Below, piece by piece: positions 18,329 through 26,767 of a stretch of 64,000 nucleotides of DNA; the stretch's first letter is position 1, and each line of letters opens with the position of its first letter. Below the pieces are notes generated by a model. The model was not told the origin of the DNA and did no database searches. It saw nothing but the letters and a program-made list of their open reading frames with translations. Source of the stretch: Halobacillus_B rhizosphaerae. GTDB lineage: Bacteria > Bacillota > Bacilli > Bacillales > Halobacillaceae. The translations under genes and the position numbers were made by a program. Where the stretch lies: the NCBI RefSeq assembly GCF_046719735.1, contig NZ_JAUTWQ010000020.1, positions 1 to 64,000 of the forward strand, given 5' to 3'.

Positions 18329-18362
18329 TAAAAAAATCCTGCCTCGAAAGGTAGGATTTTAA
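18329..18362 (-). terminator. Rho-independent terminator of bshC
   Basis: Stem AAAATCCTACC / GGCAGGATTTT (one mismatch) with a T-run on the minus strand. It lies between bshC and mraZ and separates the bshC transcript from the dcw cluster. Confidence 0.85.
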
Positions 18363-18408
18363 GGGTTTTCCTGACTAGTTTTTTGGTGGGGGCAAGTGGA
18401 GAGCACTT

Positions 18409-20034
18409 CTATATAAAGACTAGATAATGAGGGTGTTCAAATGATAAATGATGGTGGTTCATTTTTGCGAAAACGTCCATACCATATTCATTCACCCACG
18501 GCAATATACTCCACACGCGTTCTTGTAAGCCTTCTTCTGGATGCATAAGTAAATCAAGTTCATTAAAACAGGCAATTTCTTTTTTATACTTCTCTTCTAG
18601 TCTTCTTGTCATTCTCTGTTCTAGAAACTGAACATCCTTATACAAATGATGAAGGTTTGTCTCAGCGAGAGCGCCTAGATCCGCTCCAAGCTCTGCCGCC
18701 TTAGCTCTTAAAGGCTTATGGATCTTATCAATTTCGGCTTTAACCTCTTCACTTAGCTTTTCAATTGGCGGAGAGCTGACAGAAGCAAGCCAATTCATTT
18801 TCATTTCTCTCGTGCCTGACTGTACACTGCGTTGAGGTTCCATCTGGAGCCTGGACATCGTCTGCTCAGATTTGCGATCAATCAGAGTAAAAGAAAGACG
18901 TGGCAATACGGGCGGCATCCGAAACCCAAACGCTTGAAATGCAGGTTTTAACACAGACCAGTAGCTCACTTCTCCCGGCCCGCCGATAAATCCAAGCACC
19001 GGAAAAACACTTTCCTGCATCAAGGGTCTGGTTACAACATTATTGCTCAGTTTCTCAGGGCTGTTCTCGGCAATTTCTTTTATCTGTTCCTCCGTGAAGA
19101 ACACTTCATTGTTCTTGCCTTGATAGTGATGGTCATCTGTTCTCGTCAGCAGAATCCGATCCCCTCCATCATGATAGAAGAGATGCGCATCCGTAATGTC
19201 ACTGTCGAGAGAAACAGAGTAGCCCTGTTGCTTATTCTTTTGAATAGCAGCATACACTCCTTGAGAAATTTCTCGATTATGATCCAGCATGGACTGGAAA
19301 TAACCTGATTCCAACTGGCGTAACTCAGGACGATGAGCATCCACAAGCACTAGCCCTTCCTCTGGAAACAACATGTAAATTAATTTAGCAAAGAAATCGG
19401 TATAACTGGCAGATTCCTGCAAAGCTTTGAGAGTACGTTCATAAAAACTCTGTGTGATCTCTGTTTCTTTCACTGTGGAGAAAATTTCATTCAGCCAGGC
19501 CATCCCTTGGTCCTTATCAATTTCCAAGTCAGAAACAGATGATTTATGCTCAGGCTCTTGGTGAATGGCATGCTTCTTCATCCGCTTTTCACTTTTTAAC
19601 ATGACATGATTAATCTCATCGAAATCATGATCCTCTCCCGCAATCCAAAAGACCGGGATAACAGGTTTATTAAGTTCCTCTTCCTTTTGCTTAGCTAACT
19701 GTAAGATAGAAATCACTTTGTGAACGGTATACAGTGGCCCCGTTAACAGACCGGCTTGCTGACCGGCAATTATGACTGTGCTCTGGCTATCCTTCAAACG
19801 CTCAATAGAATGAAAGGCGGAAGAGGGAGCTTGCCATTGATCATTCATTCGATGAAGAACCCGCGCTAACTCTTCCCGTTTGAACTCTCGCTCTTGAAGA
19901 TCATTCCACCTGTTTATCCACGTATCTTTTTCAAAAGGAGGGTAGTCAAATTTATCTTCTACTGCAGTAAAATCATGACGATAGTCCTTTACAATTTTCT
20001 GATTAGGCTGTATTTGAATGGGATCGATTCGCAT
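18409..20034 (-). CDS. bshC: bacillithiol biosynthesis cysteine-adding enzyme BshC
   Basis: Catalyses the last step of bacillithiol synthesis, joining cysteine to glucosaminyl-malate. The 541 residues match the YllA/BshC family, with VIIAGQQAGLLTGPLYT near residue 90, FWIAGEDHDFDEINH, GFIGGPGEVSYWSVLKPAF and a C-terminal coiled coil. The gene is just upstream of mraZ, as in B. subtilis (yllA). A perfect palindrome lies in its promoter region at 20062-20081. Its presence means the cell makes bacillithiol as its main low-molecular thiol. Confidence 0.96.
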   Translation of the reverse strand: MRIDPIQIQPNQKIVKDYRHDFTAVEDKFDYPPFEKDTWINRWNDLQEREFKREELARVLHRMNDQWQAPSSAFHSIERLKDSQSTVIIAGQQAGLLTGPLYTVHKVISILQLAKQKEEELNKPVIPVFWIAGEDHDFDEINHVMLKSEKRMKKHAIHQEPEHKSSVSDLEIDKDQGMAWLNEIFSTVKETEITQSFYERTLKALQESASYTDFFAKLIYMLFPEEGLVLVDAHRPELRQLESGYFQSMLDHNREISQGVYAAIQKNKQQGYSVSLDSDITDAHLFYHDGGDRILLTRTDDHHYQGKNNEVFFTEEQIKEIAENSPEKLSNNVVTRPLMQESVFPVLGFIGGPGEVSYWSVLKPAFQAFGFRMPPVLPRLSFTLIDRKSEQTMSRLQMEPQRSVQSGTREMKMNWLASVSSPPIEKLSEEVKAEIDKIHKPLRAKAAELGADLGALAETNLHHLYKDVQFLEQRMTRRLEEKYKKEIACFNELDLLMHPEEGLQERVWSILPWVNEYGMDVFAKMNHHHLSFEHPHYLVFI

Positions 20035-20061
20035 ATAAGAACTTCTCCTTTATTTACACTT

Positions 20062-20081
20062 ATAATGGTATGTACCATTAT
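20062..20081. promoter_or_regulatory. palindromic operator candidate upstream of bshC
   Basis: ATAATGGTA, two bases, then TACCATTAT: a perfect 9-bp inverted repeat 28-47 bases upstream of the bshC start. The minus strand also offers TATAAG as a possible -10 at its edge, so a bound repressor could block the promoter. I do not recognise the cognate regulator. Confidence 0.4.
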
Positions 20082-20121
20082 GTATTGTACAAAAAAGCTC
20101 CCTGAACTTCACCTAATCTGT

Positions 20122-20505
20122 TTATGAAAAGAATATTCGATTAATCAGGCCGAAAAGCGACAAACTTGAATAAACGGCAAAAAATAATAAAAAGCTGAGT
20201 CTCCAAAAGCTCTTTATGGCTTTAAACAACCGAATTTCATCGTGTACTTTATACTGAATAACCACGGATAAAGCAAGGAGTAATAATAGCATAATAATAA
20301 TATACGCAAAAAAACTTCTTTCAAATAAAACAAATAACAAAACATGGACAGAAACGATAAAAATTGGTGCCGTCACGGTTACAGACTGATGAAAAGCTTT
20401 TTGTTTATGCCTGTACCATTTACGCGCAAAGAAGTAAAAGAGAAATAAAAAAGGAAACGGCAAAGTGATGACCAAGGCCAGTGAGCTGATTAAAAAGTCT
20501 GTCAT
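20122..20505 (-). CDS. DUF3397 family membrane protein
   Basis: A 127-residue protein with four hydrophobic helices and short basic loops (RKWYRHKQKAFHQS after helix 1), matching the DUF3397 family that Bacillus species carry between panE and bshC. Its start overlaps the panE stop by four bases, so the two are cotranslated. The function is unknown. Confidence 0.85.
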   Translation of the reverse strand: MTDFLISSLALVITLPFPFLFLFYFFARKWYRHKQKAFHQSVTVTAPIFIVSVHVLLFVLFERSFFAYIIIMLLLLLALSVVIQYKVHDEIRLFKAIKSFWRLSFLLFFAVYSSLSLFGLINRIFFS

Positions 20506-21389
20506 ACTTTTCCCTCTCTTTCATTCGCAAATTCTAAAGCATGAATCGCTTCAATGACAAAATGATGATAAGGAAGTTTATGCTGACTCTTTTTTGCCAC
20601 ATAGCCATTAATGGCATCAATTTCTGTGGTTCTTTTTTCCATGAGGTCTTTAACCATGGATGAGTAATTTCCACCAGTGTTCTCTGCAATTCGCAGGATT
20701 TCTTCCCATTCTGTTTCAGGAGAACGATCCAGTACACTTGCTGCCTCTTTACACAACTCGTATCCGAGCGTCCGAATGGAAGGATTGGATGTTAGCGCAT
20801 GATTACGAACCCTGAATAAAGCTGTTAAAGGATTAATCACGGTATTTACCATTAATTTCTTCACCAGTAATTCATAATAATCCTGATAGGAGGATACTTT
20901 AAAATCCGGTTCTGATAACCATGAAGCTAACCGTTCAAGATGTGCCGCCTCCACATCTGAATAGGCGGCAATGGTAATTGTGCCTAAACCCGTATGTTTG
21001 ACAGCCCGATCACTGAGTTTTAAAGCTCCATGCTCCACAGTCCCCACCAGCACTGGGTTGACCAAGAAACTTAGTTTATCAAGGTGACCCATTCCGTTTT
21101 GCAGAAAAATAACCGGCACGTGAGCAGGAAGCTGCTTGATTGAACTAAGAATCTCGTCAACCTGTTGCTGTTTAACTGTAACCAGGATTACATCATGTCT
21201 GAGAAAACCATCACTTAATAAATGAGCCTGAACCTCGACGGTCTCAGCACGATCACACGCTACCCCGTGAGTATTAAGTATATCCCTCTGCTCCTTCCTT
21301 CTCACATACAGATGAACGCTATTATTTCTGCCCAGGTGTGCCGCGATTAATAAACCAATCGCCCCCGCACCTATAATGCCTATATTCAA
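20502..21389 (-). CDS. panE: 2-dehydropantoate 2-reductase
   Basis: NADPH-dependent ketopantoate reductase for pantothenate and so coenzyme A synthesis. The N-terminal Rossmann motif is GAGAIGLLIAAHLG, followed by FLQNGMGHLDKL, and the C-terminal helical domain carries KLMVNTVINPLTALF (catalytic Lys region) and NYSSMVKDLMEKRTTEIDAINGY split around the substrate Ser/Glu. The start codon is TTG, with GGGGGG at about 6 bases; no ATG is available. coaD, another CoA gene, lies 8 kb away. It corresponds to ylbQ of B. subtilis. Confidence 0.93.
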   Translation of the reverse strand: MNIGIIGAGAIGLLIAAHLGRNNSVHLYVRRKEQRDILNTHGVACDRAETVEVQAHLLSDGFLRHDVILVTVKQQQVDEILSSIKQLPAHVPVIFLQNGMGHLDKLSFLVNPVLVGTVEHGALKLSDRAVKHTGLGTITIAAYSDVEAAHLERLASWLSEPDFKVSSYQDYYELLVKKLMVNTVINPLTALFRVRNHALTSNPSIRTLGYELCKEAASVLDRSPETEWEEILRIAENTGGNYSSMVKDLMEKRTTEIDAINGYVAKKSQHKLPYHHFVIEAIHALEFANEREGKV

Positions 21390-21547
21390 GATATCCCCCC
21401 TGAACCGTCTGTCTTCTTTAGTTTATTGTAGCAAATAATTACGATTATAGGGTAGGACAATTTTATCACGAAGAGAATTGTGCGTTTCATTATGTAAATA
21501 ATTATATTATAATTGAGGGAGATACAGATAAGAAAGGGGAATCCGTC

Positions 21548-22033
21548 ATGATGGCTACGATTAAAGTTCAGCCACTGCTGGTGAATTATAAAACACTTGA
21601 AGAATTTAAGCGTTTTAAAGAATATGGTAACCAGGAATTGGCCATGCTTGAGGATCTAGAAAGTAATATCGTTGAAAATGATAGTGAGTCACCATTCTTT
21701 GGAATATATTATGGCAGCGCTTTAGTGGCAAGGATGAGTCTTTACCGCGTTCAAGCGAAATATGACCATTATTTTGTTCCTCCGCAGGATTATTTAGAGC
21801 TTTGGAAATTAGAGGTGCTTCCCGATTACAGAAAGCAGGGATTCGGAAAAGCCTTAGTAGATTTCGCTAAAAGCTATAAGCTTCCAATTAAGACCAACCC
21901 TCGTATCAACTCTCATGCTTTTTGGGAGAGGATGGACTTTCAGAAAGCCCAGTATGATATGGAAAGGGATTTAGGTGAAAACCCATTAATTTGGATGCCT
22001 TCCGGCGTTGAGGAAAGAGAAGTAACTGAATAG
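21548..22033 (+). CDS. ylbP: GNAT family N-acetyltransferase YlbP
   Basis: A 161-residue GNAT protein whose acetyl-CoA-binding region reads LWKLEVLPDYRKQGFGKALVDFAK (split here at the Q/RxxGxG loop KQGFGK). It has the same neighbours as B. subtilis ylbP (panE on one side, ylbO on the other). The substrate is unknown. It starts at a double ATG, 8-11 bases after AAGGGG. A TATAAT at 21508-21513 is a likely -10. It is the only plus-strand gene in this part and ends at its own terminator. Confidence 0.9.
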   Translation: MMATIKVQPLLVNYKTLEEFKRFKEYGNQELAMLEDLESNIVENDSESPFFGIYYGSALVARMSLYRVQAKYDHYFVPPQDYLELWKLEVLPDYRKQGFGKALVDFAKSYKLPIKTNPRINSHAFWERMDFQKAQYDMERDLGENPLIWMPSGVEEREVTE

Positions 22034-22044
22034 TCCCCATAGAT

Positions 22045-22079
22045 GAGGCCCCTACAAGAACGATGTAGCGGCCTTTTTA
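22045..22079 (+). terminator. terminator of ylbP
   Basis: Stem GGCCCCTACA / TGTAGCGGCC (one mismatch) with a five-T run on the plus strand, lying between the convergent ylbP and gerR-like genes. Confidence 0.85.
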
Positions 22080-22082
22080 TAT

Positions 22083-22559
22083 TTATAATGGACTTTTATG
22101 GCGTTCTTTTACCCAGGTAACCAGTTTATCCATTTCCATCCAGGCAGCTTCAAATTGCTTAAGCTGACCTTTTAACCGTTTATTATCTTCACTTAATTGT
22201 CTAAGCTCATATTCAAGCTTTTGCTTGCCTTGGCTTTCGTATTGCTTCATCTTCATCTCTTTCAGAAAAGAGATCGCTGCATCTAATGACATTGGCGGAT
22301 CATCTAAAGCACTAGCCGTTGCGAAGACTGCGCGCTTTTCTTTGCGATTCAGCTTGGCTTCTTGAATCTCATTCTGATAATCCTTTCTCACTGTAGCATT
22401 CCACCTGAATCCGCAAGCAGCTGGTGTCCGACGAAGACGTTCAGCTACTTCCTGAAATGCTTCGAGTTGAGTCTTCCCTTCACAAATATATTTGAGAACC
22501 GTTTCTGCCAAAAGAGTATCTTCCTCTTCCTTCCAGGCATCTTGTCTCGGGGCGTCCAT
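22083..22559 (-). CDS. gerR: RsfA/GerR-family sporulation transcription regulator (YlbO)
   Basis: A 158-residue DNA-binding protein. The N-terminal Myb/SANT-like part (AWKEEEDTLLAETVLKYI ... GFRWNATVRKDY) is typical of the RsfA family, followed by a long C-terminal coiled coil (KLEYELRQLSEDNKRLKGQ). Position between ylbP and rpmF equals B. subtilis ylbO, which is GerR, a mother-cell regulator acting with sigma-E. Family assignment is firm; the GerR identity rests on synteny and could be another RsfA paralogue. Confidence 0.88.
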   Translation of the reverse strand: MDAPRQDAWKEEEDTLLAETVLKYICEGKTQLEAFQEVAERLRRTPAACGFRWNATVRKDYQNEIQEAKLNRKEKRAVFATASALDDPPMSLDAAISFLKEMKMKQYESQGKQKLEYELRQLSEDNKRLKGQLKQFEAAWMEMDKLVTWVKERHKSPL

Positions 22560-22620
22560 ACCATCCCTCCTCTATCGTTTGTTTATAGTTATGCACAACA
22601 GAAGGTTGATAGAATAGCAT

Positions 22621-23388
22621 TTAAGACTTTTTTCTTGTTTTTAAGAAGTTTTGTACAGCTTGTTTATGTTCTTCAGATTCCCAGAGCGAAGCACATTGTT
22701 TCACTTCCTGTTCCATCTGTCTGTTCAATTCAGCTGCGTTTATTTCAGATAAGTACTGCTGTTTGAACCACCTTAATTGCGCGGGTGTTTTGTTGAGGAA
22801 ATCCTTCAATATCTCTGTTCCCTTTATTTCTGATTTCGTAATTATTTTGTGCAGCCAGCCTGAATGAAGCGTATCCTCTGCCTTATGTAGATTAGCTTGC
22901 ATCAGCCATAGGGCGGCATGAACAGGAAGAATCCGTTTATATAATAAGGCCCCTCCTCCCCAGCCAGGGCAAATCCCCAGGTTGGCCTGGACAAACCCAT
23001 ATTCCCCATCCGCTAAACCATACCTGAAATCACAGGCTGTCGCTATTTCGCAGCCGCCTCCCCGGGCAATTCCATTCAATATAGCAATGGTAGGTACAGG
23101 GAAAAGAGCAAGTTTCAGCAAGACCTCTTTCATAGGGTGCAGAGTTTGATAGGCATCGTCAGCACTAAGGTCTCCGTGAAGTTCATTCAAATCTCCACCT
23201 GAACAAAATGCTCTTTCCCCTGCTCCTGTAACAATAAGAAACTTTAATTCTTCAAATTTTAAAGCCTCCTCGAGAGCGTTATGTAAATCTTCTGTCATTT
23301 GCGGTGTGATCGAATTCAATTTATTTGGACGATTTAGCATGATGGACGCATAACCTTCCTCATGCCAATGTAATATGACCTCTTTCAT
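22621..23388 (-). CDS. enoyl-CoA hydratase/isomerase family protein
   Basis: A 255-residue crotonase-fold protein. The oxyanion-hole motifs are FCSGGDLNELHG and GIARGGGCEIATACDFRYG. The first catalytic Glu position of classical hydratases is kept (GGGCEIA), but the second Glu region reads GFVQANLGICPGWGGG, with Asn where hydratases have Glu. This looks more like the GWGG-type decarboxylase branch (ethylmalonyl- or methylmalonyl-CoA decarboxylases), so a simple hydratase role is doubtful. I start it at ATG 23388, 6 bases after GGGGGAGG; a TTG two codons upstream is too close to that site. It lies between ylbO and rpmF. Confidence 0.85.
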   Translation of the reverse strand: MKEVILHWHEEGYASIMLNRPNKLNSITPQMTEDLHNALEEALKFEELKFLIVTGAGERAFCSGGDLNELHGDLSADDAYQTLHPMKEVLLKLALFPVPTIAILNGIARGGGCEIATACDFRYGLADGEYGFVQANLGICPGWGGGALLYKRILPVHAALWLMQANLHKAEDTLHSGWLHKIITKSEIKGTEILKDFLNKTPAQLRWFKQQYLSEINAAELNRQMEQEVKQCASLWESEEHKQAVQNFLKTRKKS

Positions 23389-23522
23389 ACCCAACCTCCC
23401 CCTTGAATGTACACTTATTAAATAGTAAACCCTTTATTCTGCCTACCCAGTACAAGCTTTCTTATTATATAATTTTCCAGACAACAAAAAAAGAGCCTGA
23501 AACATCAGGCTCTTTCCTATTA

Positions 23523-23696
23523 CTACTGTTCAACTACTTGCTTTCCATTATACTGTCCACAAGATTTGCAAACATGGTGTGGTTTTGAGTACTCTCCACA
23601 GTTTTCACATAGGACCATTCCAGGTACATGCAATTTCTTGTGAGTACGACGTTGGTTCTTCACTTTTTTAGAAGTTTTACGCTTAGGTACTGCCAT
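23523..23696 (-). CDS. rpmF: 50S ribosomal protein L32
   Basis: A 57-residue ribosomal protein beginning MAVPKRKTSKKVKNQRR. It has two CxxC pairs (CENCGEY and CKSCGQY) that form a zinc ribbon, so this is the zinc-binding type. The start at 23696 follows AAAGGAGGTG by 6 bases. It follows ylbN by 35 bases, the usual yceD-rpmF pairing, and is read from the strong promoter upstream of ylbN. Confidence 0.98.
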   Translation of the reverse strand: MAVPKRKTSKKVKNQRRTHKKLHVPGMVLCENCGEYSKPHHVCKSCGQYNGKQVVEQ

Positions 23697-23731
23697 GTTG
23701 TACACCTCCTTTTATTACAACTTGAAAACCA

Positions 23732-24265
23732 TCACTGATTTTCTGATTTGTTGTCTTCATCATCCAATAATGATTGCAGCTTAGCCATTCGAGGATCGAT
23801 TTTATTTCCTTGCTCTTCCTCGGAAACTACCTGCCAGCCCTTCCCTTCTTGGGGGGCTTGATCATGAGCCTTATCGTTCTCTGAAAACACACGGGTCGGA
23901 ACCTCTAATAGTACATTTTCCTTGATATAAGGCGTTAAGTCAAGCATTTCTCCACGAACGGGATGAACTTCCGAGTCATCTTCCCCTTCAACATAGGGAG
24001 ATAAACTAAACACTTCTAACGCGTCAATGTGAAAAGGGTATTTCACATCAACCAGTGTTCTAGCACAAGGTAAAATCATTTCACCATCAATTGAAAAGTT
24101 TACCGTGACTTCTTCCCCGTGAAGGTTCGCTTGACCCTTCACATGAACAGGATCTATCCTGCGAATGTCATTGTTCATATCCTCTAGTTCTTGAATATCT
24201 ACATCATCTTCAAATATAAAGGGCTGATCGCCGCTTTGATTGAGTTTTTGTAGAGGAAATTTCAT
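23732..24265 (-). CDS. ylbN: YceD/DUF177 family protein YlbN
   Basis: Conserved partner of rpmF, linked in other bacteria to 23S rRNA accumulation. About 177 residues with the DUF177 core (NFSIDGEMILPCARTLVDVKYPF, given here as the segment around PCARTL) and an acidic C-terminal tail (LQSLLDDEDNKSENQ). The ATG at 24265 lies 8 bases from GAGGTG; an in-frame GTG at 24274 is part of that site. It is divergent from tmcAL and has a near-consensus promoter. Confidence 0.92.
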   Translation of the reverse strand: MKFPLQKLNQSGDQPFIFEDDVDIQELEDMNNDIRRIDPVHVKGQANLHGEEVTVNFSIDGEMILPCARTLVDVKYPFHIDALEVFSLSPYVEGEDDSEVHPVRGEMLDLTPYIKENVLLEVPTRVFSENDKAHDQAPQEGKGWQVVSEEEQGNKIDPRMAKLQSLLDDEDNKSENQ

Positions 24266-24291
24266 TGTTATCACCTCATGGCAACAAGAGT

Positions 24292-24321
24292 TATTGTAAA
24301 AGGATTTTACCCATTTGTCAA
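24292..24321 (-). promoter_or_regulatory. sigma-A promoter of ylbN-rpmF
   Basis: The minus strand shows a perfect TTGACA (24316-24321), an 18-base spacer and TACAAT (24292-24297). It starts transcription some 20 bases before the ylbN ribosome site. Confidence 0.75.
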
Positions 24322-24484
24322 CATTTTTTCTTTACACCCTTGTAAAATATCTTTCTTGTTTATTTTACCAAAAATATCAAAATTTATTGGCTTCAAGCGA
24401 ATTTTCCGCCTCTTCATGATAAAATAAACAAAACGCACGTTCAATAGATATGAACAAAAATATAGCTGTGAGGTGAGATCTTCG

Positions 24485-25702
24485 ATGAAGGCTTGTGGAG
24501 TAATTGTAGAATACAACCCGTTTCACAATGGACACCGTTATCACTTGGAACAGTCCAGACAAGTATCAGAAGCTGATTGTATGATTGCAGTAATGAGCGG
24601 GAATTTCCTGCAGCGAGGCGAACCTGCTATCATCGATAAATGGCACAGAGCGGAAGCAGCCTTGCACTCAGGTGCTGATTTAGTCCTGGAACTTCCCTGT
24701 ATCTATGCCGTGGAGCATAGTGACTACTTCAGTAAAGGTGCAGTAAATATTCTCGCTGAAACTGGCGTTGATTCAATTTGTTTCGGTAGTGAACATGGTT
24801 CGATCGATGATTTTATCGAAGCGAACGAAATTTATAACGCCAAAGCACCAGCCTATCATGATACCGTTCGTCAATACCTAAACAGAGGCTATTCGTTTCC
24901 TGAGGCATCAAGGTTAGGTTACAAGAGTATCGGCCTGACTGAAGGGAAAATGGATCTCTCGATGCCCAATAACATATTAGGCTACAGTTATGTAAAACAA
25001 ATTCTCAATCTTTCCCGATTAGTTCAGCCGCTTACGATACAGAGGACAAGCAATCAGTTTCATGAGGAAACCATCAGAGGCAGTATTGCCAGTGCTACAA
25101 GCATTCGTAAAGAACTCCTTCTACAATCTTCGCTGACGGATGACATATCCTCCGCGATTCCATCTATTACTCAAGATAAACTTATTCAATATAAAGAGAA
25201 AATGAAGATGTGGCACAGCTGGGAAGATTATTTTCAGCTGCTGCAATATAAAATTCTCACCCTAAAGGAAGCAGATTTACGGGCAATTCACGGAGTCGAT
25301 GAAGGACTTGAATACCGAATCAAACGTACGATCCGACGGTCGGTGAGCTTCCTTGATTTTATGGAACGTTTAAAAACTAAAAGATATACGTGGACTAGAT
25401 TACAGCGGACACTCGCTCATATCCTTATTGGAACGACAAAAGAAGAAGCCCGTGTAATGCTGGATGAACCTATTCCACCTTATGTAAGATTACTCGGAAT
25501 GAACCATACAGGTCAGGCTTATTTAAATCAGATAAAGAAACAAATGCGTATTCCTCTGGTCACTCAGCCTCAGCACTTGGATCACCCGATGCTTGATCTC
25601 GAGGAAAAAGCATCGATCGCCTATTATAGTATTTTAAATGCTGAAAGAAGAGTGGAAGCGCTGCAGGGAGAATATCATGCTCCTCTTGTGGTCCAGGACT
25701 AA
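24485..25702 (+). CDS. tmcAL: tRNA(Met) cytidine acetate ligase TmcAL (YlbM)
   Basis: Forms N4-acetylcytidine at the wobble base of elongator tRNA-Met, using acetate and ATP. The nucleotidyltransferase HxGH motif is NPFHNGHRYHLEQ at the N-terminus, followed by GNFLQRGEPAIIDKW, and the C-terminal half carries the RNA-binding KRTIRRSVSFLDFMERLK region. About 405 residues. Start at ATG 24485 with GAGGTGAG at 7 bases; an in-frame GTG at 24473 belongs to that site. It is the only plus-strand gene between ylbN and ylbL, as in B. subtilis. Confidence 0.95.
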   Translation: MKACGVIVEYNPFHNGHRYHLEQSRQVSEADCMIAVMSGNFLQRGEPAIIDKWHRAEAALHSGADLVLELPCIYAVEHSDYFSKGAVNILAETGVDSICFGSEHGSIDDFIEANEIYNAKAPAYHDTVRQYLNRGYSFPEASRLGYKSIGLTEGKMDLSMPNNILGYSYVKQILNLSRLVQPLTIQRTSNQFHEETIRGSIASATSIRKELLLQSSLTDDISSAIPSITQDKLIQYKEKMKMWHSWEDYFQLLQYKILTLKEADLRAIHGVDEGLEYRIKRTIRRSVSFLDFMERLKTKRYTWTRLQRTLAHILIGTTKEEARVMLDEPIPPYVRLLGMNHTGQAYLNQIKKQMRIPLVTQPQHLDHPMLDLEEKASIAYYSILNAERRVEALQGEYHAPLVVQD

Positions 25703-25737
25703 TAAAGCCCATCAGCTAAAACGCTGATGGGCTTTTA
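25703..25737. terminator. bidirectional terminator between tmcAL and ylbL
   Basis: Perfect 13-bp stem AAAGCCCATCAGC / GCTGATGGGCTTT with T-rich flanks on both strands, placed between convergent stop codons. Confidence 0.9.
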
Positions 25738-25738
25738 C

Positions 25739-26764
25739 TTAGGATGCAGCTTTTAATTTCTTTAAATAATTCAAAGCGTCTTCAAATGTGTCTACAGGCA
25801 CTACTTTCATATCCGTTCCAATATCTTTAGCAGTTTTCTTCGCCACTTGATAATTAGAATCCTTCGCTCCTTCTTCATTTGGAGCAAAGAATATTTTACA
25901 CCCGGCTTTATCCGCTGCCACTACTTTTTTGTCAATACCGCCAATTCTGCCTACCTTTCCATCATAACTGATTTCACCCGTACCGCAGATTTGATAGCCT
26001 TTCGTTAAATCTGCTTTCGTTAATTGGTCATACATTTCCAAGGAAAACATCAGCCCTGCGCTAGGTCCGCCGATTTCTCCACTCTTGACCTTAACTTCCG
26101 GGTCTACATCCACTGAACGATCAGTAACGAGGGAAATCCCCACGCCAACCCGATCAGGATCACTAGGAAATGGAGCGAGCTTTACATCTTTCGTTAATAT
26201 ATCGTCTTTACGTTTTATCGTAAGAGAGACTTCATCACCTTCTTTTAAACCATCCACATAATCTATAAGATCACTTGATTCTTTAATCTTTTTACCATCA
26301 ATTTTGGTGATTTGATCCCCCGTCTTTAGCTTCTTTTCAGCCGGCATCCCTTTAAGAGTTTGAACGACAAATACCCCGTCATAATTAATGTCTACTTTTT
26401 TATCCGCTGCTTTATAAGCGACGACCTTTGCTGCCTCTTGCGAAGACTCCATCATTTGCAGCTGAGCTTGAAAGTATTCATCCTCAGAGATGCCTTTCGG
26501 GCGAATTTGATCTAACGGGTAAATTTCATGGTAGGGACGAATTTTTGCGATAATCCATTGTATGGGAGTTGCCCGGCCACCTCTCACTGTGACTAAATGC
26601 ATATCTCCTTTACTTTTATACCCGTCCGCTACTTCAACTATTGGATTGAGGGCATCTGCACTTCCAGGTTTATAAACGTAATAAGGGAGACGATACGCCC
26701 CTAAAAAGGCCACGATCAGGATTGCAATAATCCCGGTAATAACTATTCCTCTATTCCCTTTCAT
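25739..26764 (-). CDS. ylbL: SepM-family PDZ and Lon-like serine protease (YlbL)
   Basis: Membrane-anchored protease: one N-terminal helix (GIIAILIVAFLGAYRL), a PDZ domain (about 120-200, GVFVVQTLKGMPAEKKLKTG split at residue 20) and a C-terminal Lon-type proteolytic domain. The catalytic Ser is in GEIGGPSAGLMFSLE and the Lys in VGRIGGIDKKVVAADKAG. In B. subtilis YlbL, with CtpA, degrades the division inhibitor YneA after DNA damage. It starts 3 bases after the ylbK stop, so they form one operon. Confidence 0.93.
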   Translation of the reverse strand: MKGNRGIVITGIIAILIVAFLGAYRLPYYVYKPGSADALNPIVEVADGYKSKGDMHLVTVRGGRATPIQWIIAKIRPYHEIYPLDQIRPKGISEDEYFQAQLQMMESSQEAAKVVAYKAADKKVDINYDGVFVVQTLKGMPAEKKLKTGDQITKIDGKKIKESSDLIDYVDGLKEGDEVSLTIKRKDDILTKDVKLAPFPSDPDRVGVGISLVTDRSVDVDPEVKVKSGEIGGPSAGLMFSLEMYDQLTKADLTKGYQICGTGEISYDGKVGRIGGIDKKVVAADKAGCKIFFAPNEEGAKDSNYQVAKKTAKDIGTDMKVVPVDTFEDALNYLKKLKAAS

Positions 26765-26767
26765 AAC

